Position numbers and translations under genes: made by a program
Notes under the pieces: generated by a model
Told to the model about the DNA's origin: nothing
Seen by the model: only the letters and a program-made list of their open reading frames with translations
Database searches by the model: none
In this document: positions 50,140 to 59,287 of the stretch, piece after piece
Numbering within the stretch: the stretch's first letter is position 1
Layout: every line of letters starts with the position of its first letter
Assembly: GCF_021462265.1 (NCBI RefSeq)
Contig: NZ_JAJONF010000007.1
Span: 1-64,000 of the forward strand
Source: Streptomyces shenzhenensis
Lineage (GTDB): Bacteria > Actinomycetota > Actinomycetes > Streptomycetales > Streptomycetaceae
Reading direction: 5' to 3'
DNA length: 64,000 nucleotides

Positions 50140-52497
50140 TCAGCTGACGTCCGACGGGTCCAGCCGGTAGAGCGTCGAGGTGGTGCTCTGCGACGAAGAG
50201 GAGGACGAGGAAGAAGAGGACGAGGAGCTGGAGGACTTCGAGCTCGACGTCGAGCCGCTCGTCGTGCTCTTGCTGTACGCGCTCTCCTTCACCGCCGTGC
50301 CGTACTTCTGCACCCAGGCGGTCACCGCGGAGCTGACGCTGTTGTTGCCGCCCATGCCACCGCCCATGCCGCTGCCGCCGACCTGGATGTAGTGCAGCTT
50401 GCCCGCCTTGACCAGTTCCTTGAGCTTGGCGACGGTCATCGCGTTGTCGGAGCCGGTGAAGCCCCACATGGAGATCACGGGCTCCTGTGAACTCAGCTCG
50501 ATCTGCGCGGCGGACTGCGAGTTGGAGACGGCCAGCAGCCAGGTGGCGCCGTCCCGGTGCTTCTTCAGGTAGGCGATCAGGCCGCTGTCGACAGCGCCGC
50601 CCATGCCGCCCATGCCACCGCCGCCGAAGCCGCCGCCCATGCGCCCGGTGCCGGTACCGCCGCCGGGCATCTCGCCGGTCCCGCTGGGCAGTTCACCGTT
50701 GCCGGCGCCCGGCAGTTCGCCGTTGCCGCCGCCGGGTGTCATCTGGCCGCTGCCGGTGCCGCCGGGAGCCTGGCCGGGCATGCCACCGCTCGGCGCCTCG
50801 CCGTTCGCACCGCCCGGGAAGCCGCCGTCCGTCTCGCCGCCGGCCTGGCTGTTCTGGCCGCCGCCCTGCTGGGTACCGGCCGGCATCTCGCCGCCGCCCG
50901 GGAAGCCGCCGCTGCGGTTGCCGCCGCCACCGCCGGGGCCGCCACCCATGCCGCCGCCCGTGGAGGGGCCCGCGGTCGGGTTCGTACCGCCCATGCCGCC
51001 GCCGGTGCTGCCGAACGGCACCGCCATCGCGTACGCCGTCGGACCCGCGAGGGCCGCGACCAGGGCCACCGCCAGGGAGGCCGTCAGCAGCCGGACCCTG
51101 GCACCGGAGCGGAAGACCAGCATGCCCACGATGCCGGCGACCGTCAGCACGCCGATCGTCGGCCACAGCCAGGTGTTCCAGCCGGAGGCCCGGCGCAGCA
51201 GCACGATCGCCCAGACGCCGGTGACGCCGAAGGCGAGCGGCAGGACCCAGATCCACCGCTTGTCGGTGCGGAAGGCCCGCACCAGCATCGCGCCACCGCC
51301 GCCGCACAGCACCGCGATGCCGGGAGCGAGCGCGGTCGTGTAGTACGGGTGCATCGTGCCCTGCGCGGTCGCGAAGATCACGTAGTGCAGCAGGGTCCAG
51401 CCGCCCCACAGCACCAGCGCCATCCGCCTCAGGTCGGTGCGCGGGGCGCGGCCGCACAGCACCAGGCCGCCGGCCAGGGCGATCGCGGAGAAGGGGAGGA
51501 GCCAGGAGATCTGGCCGCCGAGGATGTCGTTGAACATCCGGCCGAGGCCCGCCGAACCGGAGAAGCCGCCGCCCCCGCCCCCGCCGCCCCCGCCGTTGCC
51601 CTCGCCGCCGAAGACACGGCCGAGACCGTCGTAGCCCATGATCAGGTCCCAGGCGGAGCCGTCCGTGGAACCGCCGATGTACGGCCGGTCCGAGGCCGGG
51701 ACCAGGGAGACCGCGATCGCCCACCAGAAGCTGGAGACGGCCAGCACGACGGCGGCCAGCAGCAGGTTGACGGCGCGCTTCGCCCAGGTGGCCTTCGACG
51801 CGTAGAGGTAGAGCGCGAACACGGCCGGGAGCGCGATCCAGCCCGCGAGCAGCTTGGTGTTGAAGGCGAGACCGAAGCAGACCGCCGCGCCGAGCAGGGG
51901 GAGCAGCTTCTCGTCACGGGTGGCGCGGAAGGCGAGCGCCGAGCCCGACACCATGAGGAAGACCAGCAGGGTGTCGGGGTTGTTGTCGCGGTTGATCGCG
52001 ACGGTGATCGGGGTGAGCGCCAGCACCAGCGCGGCGACGGTCGCCGCGCCGTGTCCCCACACCCGCTTCACGGTGGAGTGCAGGATGCAGATCGTGGCGA
52101 GCGCCAGCACGATCATCGGCGCCATCATCTGCCACGTGCCGAAACCGAAGATCCGGCTCGACAGGCCCATGACCATGGTCGCGAGCGGCGGCTTGTCGAC
52201 GGTCAGGAAGTTGCCCGGGTCGAGCGAGCCGAAGAACCAGGCCTTCCAGCTCTTGGTGGCGGCCCAGACGGCGCCGCTGTAGAAGGTGTTCATGCTGGAA
52301 CCGGAGAGGTTCCAGGAGTAGAGCACCGACGCCAGGAGCAGGATCGCGATCAACGCGGGGAGCGACCAGCGCGGTGCCGTGTCCGGCGGGGCGGCGGCGG
52401 GAGTGGCCGTGGGGGGCGCCGCGGCGGACGCCGTGGGCGGGCCCCAGTCGGGGGACACGGGCGTGTGGGGGACGGGATCGGTGGCAGATGTCACCAC
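50140..52497 (-). CDS. Polytopic GT39-type glycosyltransferase with Gly-rich and poly-Ser tail
   Basis: The 785-residue protein has a Pro/Ala-rich cytoplasmic start, then about 12 transmembrane helices of an ArnT/PMT-like glycosyltransferase (residues about 45-500). DPGNFLTVDKPPLATMVMG carries the DxD-like lipid-sugar motif region. An extracytoplasmic part follows (about 505-785) with a Gly/Met-rich repeat segment and a folded region (LIAYLKKHRDGATWLLAVSNS, PVISMWGFTGSDN). It ends in about 25 serines and STLYRLDPSDVS. It probably transfers a sugar from a polyprenyl-phosphate donor to a surface acceptor. The substrate is unknown. Confidence 0.9.
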   Translation of the reverse strand: MVTSATDPVPHTPVSPDWGPPTASAAAPPTATPAAAPPDTAPRWSLPALIAILLLASVLYSWNLSGSSMNTFYSGAVWAATKSWKAWFFGSLDPGNFLTVDKPPLATMVMGLSSRIFGFGTWQMMAPMIVLALATICILHSTVKRVWGHGAATVAALVLALTPITVAINRDNNPDTLLVFLMVSGSALAFRATRDEKLLPLLGAAVCFGLAFNTKLLAGWIALPAVFALYLYASKATWAKRAVNLLLAAVVLAVSSFWWAIAVSLVPASDRPYIGGSTDGSAWDLIMGYDGLGRVFGGEGNGGGGGGGGGGFSGSAGLGRMFNDILGGQISWLLPFSAIALAGGLVLCGRAPRTDLRRMALVLWGGWTLLHYVIFATAQGTMHPYYTTALAPGIAVLCGGGGAMLVRAFRTDKRWIWVLPLAFGVTGVWAIVLLRRASGWNTWLWPTIGVLTVAGIVGMLVFRSGARVRLLTASLAVALVAALAGPTAYAMAVPFGSTGGGMGGTNPTAGPSTGGGMGGGPGGGGGNRSGGFPGGGEMPAGTQQGGGQNSQAGGETDGGFPGGANGEAPSGGMPGQAPGGTGSGQMTPGGGNGELPGAGNGELPSGTGEMPGGGTGTGRMGGGFGGGGMGGMGGAVDSGLIAYLKKHRDGATWLLAVSNSQSAAQIELSSQEPVISMWGFTGSDNAMTVAKLKELVKAGKLHYIQVGGSGMGGGMGGNNSVSSAVTAWVQKYGTAVKESAYSKSTTSGSTSSSKSSSSSSSSSSSSSSSQSTTSTLYRLDPSDVS

Positions 52498-52754
52498 GCC
52501 ACCATGCGGGCGGCCGATGGGTGAGGGCTGTGCCGATCCTGGGCGCAGGCTGTGGGTGGGTGAGATGCCGGTAAGAGGGCGGCCGGTGCGGCCGACGACC
52601 GGTACTCCGCCGCGAACGGTCGCTCCGGTGTGCCGCGATCATTCGTTCGGCCATGCGGTACCAGCGGTACCGGGTATGTTGCCCGAGACCAGGACGGCCG
52701 ACGGGAGAATCTGGTGCCTGGGGCGACTACGCTGAGGCAGGAGAGGAGGACAGC

Positions 52755-54008
52755 GTGCTGCTGAGGTTCCGTGTCGCGAACGTGCGGTCCCTGCGCGACG
52801 AGCAGGAGCTGTCCTTCGTGACCCCCGAGGATGAGCCGACGTTTCCGGCCCGTCCGGTACGTCTGGCGGGCGACCGGTCGATCGGTGTCTTCCCGCTGGT
52901 CGGAATCTTCGGCGCCAACGCCTCCGGCAAGTCGAACGTGCTCGCGGCACTCGTGGACATGCGGAGCGCGGTGCTCGACTCCTATGCCCGCTGGGCCTCG
53001 TACGACGGCGTGCCCCGCTCGGTCTTCGCGCTCGACCCCAAAGGGACCGAGGAACCGAGTTTCTTCGAAGTGGATCTCCTGCTGGACGGGGTTCGCTGGA
53101 CATACGGATTCGAGCTGGGCGGCAGCCGCGTGGAAGCCGAATGGCTGCACAGCTACCCGCGCGGACACCGGCAGGTCTGGCTGGACCGGGACGCCTCCCG
53201 CGCCGAGCCGTACGACTGGCCGGGAAGCCGGGTCAAGGACCGTGCGCAGCTCGCCCGGCGCACCCGCCCCAACGCCCTCCTGCTTTCCACCGCGGGCACC
53301 GACAACCATCCGCAGTTGTCGCCTCTCTTCCACTGGTTCCGCCGCAACCTGTGGCTGATCGATCCGGAGGTCGAGCGGGACCAGCGCGAGGCGTTCACCC
53401 GCGAGGAACTCTCCGGAACCCGCGCCCGCCGTATCGAGGAACTCCTGCGCGTGGCCGACCTCGGCATCACCGGGACCGAAGTGGTGGACGATGGCAGAGG
53501 CCGGTCGACCGTCCGGCTCGTCCATCGCTCGACCGCCGGGGAGGCCGCCCTCGACTGGCAGACCGAGTCCCTCGGTACCCGCTCCTGGTTCGCCCTCCTC
53601 GGCCCGCTGCTCCTGGCGCTCGACGAAGGTGCTGTCCTGCTCGTCGACGAACTGGACGCCAGCCTGCATCCGCGCTTCGCCGCTGAGGTCGTCCGGCTCT
53701 TCAACGACCCGTACGCCAATCCCGACGGTGCCCAGCTGGTCTTCACGTCACACGACCCGACGGTTCTGACCACCCCCAGCGGCGGCCGGCTGCTCGATCC
53801 CGGCCAGGTATGGCTGACGGAGAAGGACGCGGACGGGGCGACCGAGCTGTATCCGCTGACGGCGGCGTCCCCGGCGAGGGAGGAGGACCTGATGAAGTCG
53901 TACCTGGCGGGGGCCTTCGGTGCGGTGCCGTCCCTTCACGAGGGCCAGATCGCCCGCCGTCTGCTCGCCGACCAGCAGCAGGACGCACCCGAGGCGGGGC
54001 GGAGCTGA
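52755..54008 (+). CDS. AAA (ABC-type/OLD-like) ATPase of an RloA/AbiLi-like two-gene module
   Basis: The 417-residue protein starts at the GTG at 52755 after GAGGAGGA. Walker A is GANASGKS (53-60) near the N-terminus, as in AAA_15/AAA_21 ATPases. Walker B with catalytic Glu is VLLVDELDASLHP (about 294-306), ending the signature region SLGTRSWFALLG. The H-loop is TSHDPTVL (about 332). This is the SMC/Rad50-like, split-ATPase class found in OLD, PARIS AriA and AbiLi. Its TGA overlaps the ATG of the RloB-like gene, so the two are co-translated. It most likely regulates the RloB protein during phage infection; that is inference. Confidence 0.9.
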   Translation: MLLRFRVANVRSLRDEQELSFVTPEDEPTFPARPVRLAGDRSIGVFPLVGIFGANASGKSNVLAALVDMRSAVLDSYARWASYDGVPRSVFALDPKGTEEPSFFEVDLLLDGVRWTYGFELGGSRVEAEWLHSYPRGHRQVWLDRDASRAEPYDWPGSRVKDRAQLARRTRPNALLLSTAGTDNHPQLSPLFHWFRRNLWLIDPEVERDQREAFTREELSGTRARRIEELLRVADLGITGTEVVDDGRGRSTVRLVHRSTAGEAALDWQTESLGTRSWFALLGPLLLALDEGAVLLVDELDASLHPRFAAEVVRLFNDPYANPDGAQLVFTSHDPTVLTTPSGGRLLDPGQVWLTEKDADGATELYPLTAASPAREEDLMKSYLAGAFGAVPSLHEGQIARRLLADQQQDAPEAGRS

Positions 54009-54688
54009 TGGGGAAGGCGAAGCAGGGGAAGGAGTCGCTGGGCCCCGCGCAGCGGCGTGGACGGCGCAAGAGGGTCGTCCATGTCTTCACCGAGGGGCTG
54101 GTCACGGAACCCTCCTACATCGACATCATCAGGGCGTGCGGTGAGCCGGCCGACCCGGTGGTCACCGTCGAGGTGCGGATCGCGAACGCCTCTGCTCCGG
54201 GCTCCCAGCGCAAGCCGCTCAAGCTTGTCGAAGCGGCGGTCGACCTGATGAGCGACGAGCAGCGGGCGGCCAGAAAGAACGGGCTGGCGAAGGAGTACTG
54301 GCCGCAAGTCTGGGTTTTGTTCGACCGGGACGAGCACGAGGGCATCGAGACCGCGCTCAAGCACGCCCGCGAGGGGAACGTGAAAGTCGCCTTCTCCCAT
54401 CCCTGCTTCGAGGTCTGGCGTCTGCTGCACCACAAGCCGGTCACCGGCACGTTCGGCGGAGTCTGCGGGCACGTGACCACGAGGCTGCCCTTCGCCAGGG
54501 ATCCGAAGGACGGAGCCAACATCAAAGTGGTGCTGCCGCACCAGGTCACCGGACGCTATCGGGAGGCCCAAAAGCGCGCCCTTCAGATGAACGCGGAGCA
54601 CGGTGACCATGTGGCGCTCGTCAACCGGGACCCGTACACCAATGTCCACGAATTCGTGGAACACGGGCTCGGAATCGTTGCGTACTGA
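54008..54688 (+). CDS. RloB-like protein with TOPRIM-type motifs
   Basis: The 226-residue protein is RloB-like (AbiLii class): VFTEGLVTEPSYIDIIR with Glu29 and Glu34, VWVLFDRDEHEG with Asp106 and Asp108, and AFSHPCFEVWRLLHH with Glu135. This E...DxD arrangement is TOPRIM-like, as in OLD and AriB nucleases. It is expected to be the effector of the module, perhaps a nuclease acting on host or tRNA/DNA targets when the ATPase detects infection. All key residues are present. A truncated homologue lies at 44015. Confidence 0.88.
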   Translation: MGKAKQGKESLGPAQRRGRRKRVVHVFTEGLVTEPSYIDIIRACGEPADPVVTVEVRIANASAPGSQRKPLKLVEAAVDLMSDEQRAARKNGLAKEYWPQVWVLFDRDEHEGIETALKHAREGNVKVAFSHPCFEVWRLLHHKPVTGTFGGVCGHVTTRLPFARDPKDGANIKVVLPHQVTGRYREAQKRALQMNAEHGDHVALVNRDPYTNVHEFVEHGLGIVAY

Positions 54689-54736
54689 CCCCACCTGCCA
54701 CCACCTGACACCATTTCAGGCCGTAGGGAGCCGTTC

Positions 54737-57700
54737 GTGGCCAAGCTCACGCTCACCCAGTTGGAGCGGCACCTCTTCGCCGCCGCCGACATCGTCCGGG
54801 GGGCGATGGACGCCTCCGAGTACAAGGACTACATCGTCGGCCTGTTGTTCCTGAAGGGAGCCAACGACGAGTTCGACGCGGCGCGTGAAGTGATCGAGGA
54901 GCATGCGGCTGCGGAACTCGGTCTCACCGGCGGGGCGTTGGCCGACCTCCTCGAAGATGAGTCGGCGTACCGAGAACGCGGTGTGCTCTTCGTACCGAGG
55001 ATCGCCCGCTGGGCGGAGATATCCACCGCCACGCACGACATCGCCGAGGGCCGACTGCATCCGGCGCTGCGGGCGCTGGAACAGCAGAACCCCACGCTCC
55101 AGGGGCTCTTCAGCCACCTCGACTTCGGCCGGATCGGCGGATTCGGCGGCTCCTCGACCGCGCGTGCCGACCAGCGGCTGAAGCTGCTCATCGGGCACTT
55201 CGACCGCGTGCGGCTGAGCACACGTGACGTCGAGTCCCCGGACGTGATGGGTGCCGCGTACGAGTACCTCATCAAGGCGTTCGCGGACTCGGGAGGCCGG
55301 GCCGGCGGTGAGTTCTACACACCACGCCCGGTGGTCCGGATGATGGTGGACCTGCTGGCACCCGAGCCGGGCATGCGGATCTACGATCCCTGCGTGGGCT
55401 CGGGCGGCATGCTCGTCTCCGCCAAGGAGTACGTGGAGGAGCACGGTGGCGACGCCTCGGCCATGTTCTTCGCCGGCCAGGATGCCAACAACGGGTCCTG
55501 GGCGACGGCGACGGTGAACCTGGTCCTCCACGGGGTGCGCCGGTTCGACCTCCGCACCGGGGACACGCTCACCGCACCGGCACACGTGCCGACTTCGGAC
55601 GTCGACCGGTTCGACGGAGTGCTCAGCAACCCGCCGTTCTCCATGGACTACACGCTGAGCGATCTGGCGTACCCGGAGCAGCGTGCGGCGTACGGGGTGA
55701 CGGGCGAGCGCGGCAAGGCGGACCTGATGTTCGTCCAGCACATGCTCTGGGAGACCCGGCGTCAGGGACGGGGCGGCACGGTCGTCACGGTCATGCCGCT
55801 CGGTGTGCTGTACCGGGGCGGCGGAGAACGGACGGTCCGCACGAAGCTGTTGGACGACGACACGATCGAGGCGGTGATCGGCCTCGCTCCGAACCTCTTC
55901 CACGGCACCGGCATGCCGGCCTGCGTCCTGGTACTGCGTCCGCCGGGGAAGAAGGACCCGGCGCGGGCGGGCAAGGTTCTGTTCATCAACGCGGACCGCG
56001 AATTCCGTGCGGAGCGCGCGCAGAACGTGCTGCTGGCCGAGCAGTCGGAGAAGATCACGTCCGTCTTCCACGAGTTCGTGGAAGTGCCCGGATTCTCGCG
56101 TCTGGTCGACCGCGAGGAACTACGGGCGAACGACGACAACCTCAACGTCCGCCGGTACGTGGACAGCACGCCGCCTCCGGAGCCGCAGGACGTGCGTGCG
56201 CATCTGGTGGGCGGTGTGCCCCGCGCGGAGATCGAGGCGAAGCGGGAACTGCTCGGCGCTTATGGGATAGCACTGACCGACCTCTTCGAGGAGCGCCTTC
56301 CGGCCGACCCCGAGTACGTCGACTTCCTGCCGAAGGGCCGACGGCCGGACACCGAATGGTTCGCCGACCTGGCCCGTCCCCGGGAGGAGCTGCTCGGCGT
56401 GGCCTTCAGCGAGTGGTGGGAGACGGAGGCAGGGCATCTGGTGGCACTGGCCACGTCCGCCGAGAGGTCGGCGGGTCCGTTGTCGGCTCGGCGCCGGGCG
56501 GCGTTGTGGGCCGCGCGGGAGTCGCTGGTCGAGTCCTTCGTGACCCGCCTCGGCGAAGTCGGGCTCGTCGACCGGTCCGCCCTCACGGGCGCGGTGATCG
56601 ACTGGTGGCGCGAGGCCAGGTATGACCTGCTGGCGCTCGCCGAGAGAGGGTTCGCGGGGGTACTCGACGGCTGGATGGCGGATGTCGTGACACAGCTCGC
56701 GCCGGAAGCCGACCCGAGAACCGGTGCGCTGCGCCGGCCGACGGCGGGGGAGCGGCGTGCGGCGTACCAGCACAGGCTCGTGGCCGCTGTCGCCCCGGAA
56801 TTCCTGGCGGAGCTGGCGGCGGCGGACGCGCGGAGGGCCGAACTCGACGAGCGCTGGCACGAGCTGCGCGCCCGGCCGGACGAAGGCGACCGGGAGGACG
56901 ACGGGAGCGGCGGCGAGTCCCCGGCGCAGGAGGCGGCTGCCGCGGGCGAGGAGCAGCGGGCGGAACTTGCTCAGGTGAAACGTGAGCGTGCGCATGCCAT
57001 CACCGTGGTCCGTCGCCTCGAAGACGGCGCGCAGGAGCGGCTCACCAGCGCTCGAGCCGCCCTGGCCGCCGATCACCAGGAGCGCCGGGCGGTACTCGAC
57101 ATCCTTCGCCAGGGGCTGCGGCGCAGGCTCGACGACCTTCTGCGGGGCCGGCGCCAGGAACTGGTCCGTGCCTATGAGAACTGGTGGGAGAAGTACGGAC
57201 TGTCCTTCCGGGAGATCGAGCAGCAGCTGAAAGAGACGACGGGCACCGGTCCCGCCCCGACCTACCCCTGGTCCCGGCGGTGCGCATGGGAAGTTATGGC
57301 CGACGGTACACACCTCCTCGCCGACCGGACCGTGGTGGCCGATGTGGTGCACTCCCTGATCGAGGCCGAGAAGGACGTCGAGGGGGAACTCGCCAAACTG
57401 GATGTCGAGGAACTGCTCGCGCTGCTTGCCGCGGTCGACTCCCACGAGGTGGGCCGGGCGCGGCGCTTGCCCCTGCGTGAGGTGGCCGAACTGGTACGGC
57501 CCGTCATCGCCCCCAGCGCGGGGGACAGCCTCGGGATACCGGTTCTCCGCCCGGCGGACCTGACCGAGCGCGTCCTGGCGCCCCCCGCCCGGCAGACCGC
57601 CGAAACCGGACTGTCACCACGTCAGCCGAGGCTGCCGGCGACACTGCGGTCAGGAGACGTCCTGTTCGCACCCGCGGATGCGACGGGACGGACCTTCCGC

Positions 57701-58054
57701 GCCGCTGTGTGGCGAGGTGGAGCCGGGCAAGCGACGTACAGTCCTGGCGTCCTGTGCATCAGGCCCGACGTCGGCCGTCTGTCCGCGGATTACCTGGTCG
57801 CGTGGCTGATGCTGCCGGAAGCCCAGGAAAGCGTGTACACGGTGGCACGGTCCGACGGCGACCTGCGCCTCGTGAGTCCGGCAAGGCTGCTCGACGTGGA
57901 AGTGCCTGTACCGGTCCCAGCGGCCCAGAAGGAGTTCACCGAACGTGTAGCCATGCTGGCCCGGGAAGGGGGGGTGCGTCACGCTCAACTCGCCAAACTC
58001 CGCCTGGTGAAGGGCATCCTGGTACGCAACCTCACCGCGACCGCACGCGGCTGA
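54737..58054 (+). CDS. Type I-like DNA N6-adenine methyltransferase fused to a specificity-like C-terminus
   Basis: The 1105-residue protein starts with GTG at 54737 after AGGGA. An HsdM N-terminal helical domain precedes the methyltransferase core (about 170-400), with GEFYTPRPVV, SAM motif DPCVGSGGM (217-225) and catalytic NPPF (298-301). Then come a long helical section, an Arg/Glu-rich coiled coil (about 735-830) and, from about 910, a single HsdS-like target-recognition half (LPLREVAELVRP, GIPVLRPADL, GDVLFAPA, SPARLLDVEVPVPVPAAQKEF). No HsdR gene is near. It should methylate adenine at one recognition half-site or as a dimer. Its gene starts 48 bases after the RloB-like gene on the same strand. 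Confidence 0.9.
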   Translation: MAKLTLTQLERHLFAAADIVRGAMDASEYKDYIVGLLFLKGANDEFDAAREVIEEHAAAELGLTGGALADLLEDESAYRERGVLFVPRIARWAEISTATHDIAEGRLHPALRALEQQNPTLQGLFSHLDFGRIGGFGGSSTARADQRLKLLIGHFDRVRLSTRDVESPDVMGAAYEYLIKAFADSGGRAGGEFYTPRPVVRMMVDLLAPEPGMRIYDPCVGSGGMLVSAKEYVEEHGGDASAMFFAGQDANNGSWATATVNLVLHGVRRFDLRTGDTLTAPAHVPTSDVDRFDGVLSNPPFSMDYTLSDLAYPEQRAAYGVTGERGKADLMFVQHMLWETRRQGRGGTVVTVMPLGVLYRGGGERTVRTKLLDDDTIEAVIGLAPNLFHGTGMPACVLVLRPPGKKDPARAGKVLFINADREFRAERAQNVLLAEQSEKITSVFHEFVEVPGFSRLVDREELRANDDNLNVRRYVDSTPPPEPQDVRAHLVGGVPRAEIEAKRELLGAYGIALTDLFEERLPADPEYVDFLPKGRRPDTEWFADLARPREELLGVAFSEWWETEAGHLVALATSAERSAGPLSARRRAALWAARESLVESFVTRLGEVGLVDRSALTGAVIDWWREARYDLLALAERGFAGVLDGWMADVVTQLAPEADPRTGALRRPTAGERRAAYQHRLVAAVAPEFLAELAAADARRAELDERWHELRARPDEGDREDDGSGGESPAQEAAAAGEEQRAELAQVKRERAHAITVVRRLEDGAQERLTSARAALAADHQERRAVLDILRQGLRRRLDDLLRGRRQELVRAYENWWEKYGLSFREIEQQLKETTGTGPAPTYPWSRRCAWEVMADGTHLLADRTVVADVVHSLIEAEKDVEGELAKLDVEELLALLAAVDSHEVGRARRLPLREVAELVRPVIAPSAGDSLGIPVLRPADLTERVLAPPARQTAETGLSPRQPRLPATLRSGDVLFAPADATGRTFRAAVWRGGAGQATYSPGVLCIRPDVGRLSADYLVAWLMLPEAQESVYTVARSDGDLRLVSPARLLDVEVPVPVPAAQKEFTERVAMLAREGGVRHAQLAKLRLVKGILVRNLTATARG

Positions 58055-58120
58055 CAGCCGTGCCGACGCGGGTCTGTACCTCGGCGGACCCGCGCCGTGC
58101 CACCTGCCCGGCAGCATCTG

Positions 58121-59176
58121 TCAGACACGGACTCGCAGGTAGTAGAACCGCGTCGTCTGGGCGGCGTTCTGGTTGTCGTCGCTGACCAGGAGGACCTTGT
58201 ACGCGCCCTTCGCGCGGCCGGTGACGACCATGCCCTCGATGTTGTCGAGGAGCGGGTTGGGCTGCGGCTGCTTGGCCGTGGCGCCCAGCGACGGGCAGCT
58301 CGCGATGTCCGTGAGCAGGGTCTTCCTGATCAGCCGTACACCGGCCTGCCCGGTGAGGTTCTCGATGCCGCTGGTGTCCGTGGCGCGCCGCGGGTCGGCC
58401 AGGAAGAGGCGGACGGTGTTGCCGACACCGGAGGTGAAGCCGCGCTCCAGGACGAGGAGACGGCCGTCGGGCAGCGCCTGCACCTCGGGAACGCCGAGGG
58501 TCGGGTCGTCGGTGCGGTAGGCGTACTGGGCCGACAGCCTGAAGTGGTCGTCCTTGGTGCGCTGCCAGGTCTGGAAGCGGACGATCCCGGCGGTGTCGCC
58601 GGAGATGGCGTACTCCATCGACGCCAGCAGGGTGCGGCCGCCGTTCAGGAGGGTCAGGCCCTCGAAGGTCTGGTTGGCGGTGGCCCGCCCGGCCGGGGAG
58701 ACCAGGAGGGCGGAGGGCACGGGGAGGCGGTCCAGGATCTGGCCGTCCACCGAGTAGCGGCGGACGGACGGTTCGGTCTCGGAGGTGATCAGGCGGGTGC
58801 CGTCCCGGTCCACGACCAGGCCCTCGGAGTCGAGCGCGGCGCCGTGCTCGTCGGCGAGCCCGACGACCCTCTTCGGCGCGAGGGTCTTTGCGTCCAGGTC
58901 GAAGAGGTAGGACCGGTCGGCGAGGGCGGCCAGGGAGCCGTCCCGGTCCACCGCGAGCGCGGAGAGGTTGCCGACGAAATAGCCGCCGAAGGACGTCTTG
59001 TCCAGGGCGTCGGAGAAGCCGTCGAGGGAGACCGAGGGCGAACAGGCATGGGTGGCGGCGGAGTTGGCCGCGGCGGTGCTGCCGGTCGCGACGGCGTCGG
59101 CGGATCCGGCGGCGGCCAGACAGGTGGCCGCCGCCAGGCCGGCGGTGACGGTGGCGAGTACGGTTCGCAGGCGCAT
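58121..59176 (-). CDS. Exported esterase-like/phytase-like protein
   Basis: From the ATG at 59176 the protein has 351 residues with a signal peptide (MRLRTVLATVTAGLAAATCLA...SADA). The mature part is a beta-propeller of the esterase-like activity of phytase family: GGYFVGNLSALAVDRDGSL (in part), LDSEGLVVDRDGTRLITSE, FEGLTLLNGGRTLLASMEY and NIEGMVVTG. Such proteins may hydrolyse phosphoesters or act as lipases; the activity is not certain. An upstream GTG (59185) adds three residues. Confidence 0.85.
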   Translation of the reverse strand: MRLRTVLATVTAGLAAATCLAAAGSADAVATGSTAAANSAATHACSPSVSLDGFSDALDKTSFGGYFVGNLSALAVDRDGSLAALADRSYLFDLDAKTLAPKRVVGLADEHGAALDSEGLVVDRDGTRLITSETEPSVRRYSVDGQILDRLPVPSALLVSPAGRATANQTFEGLTLLNGGRTLLASMEYAISGDTAGIVRFQTWQRTKDDHFRLSAQYAYRTDDPTLGVPEVQALPDGRLLVLERGFTSGVGNTVRLFLADPRRATDTSGIENLTGQAGVRLIRKTLLTDIASCPSLGATAKQPQPNPLLDNIEGMVVTGRAKGAYKVLLVSDDNQNAAQTTRFYYLRVRV

Positions 59177-59287
59177 GACGATCACCGTAGGGCGGATCGG
59201 CGACGGAGAGGAGACCGCCCCGTGAAGGAAAGGGGCGGTTTACGGCCAAAGGGTGACCACCGTTCGCCGCGGCGGCCGCCGTCCGCC

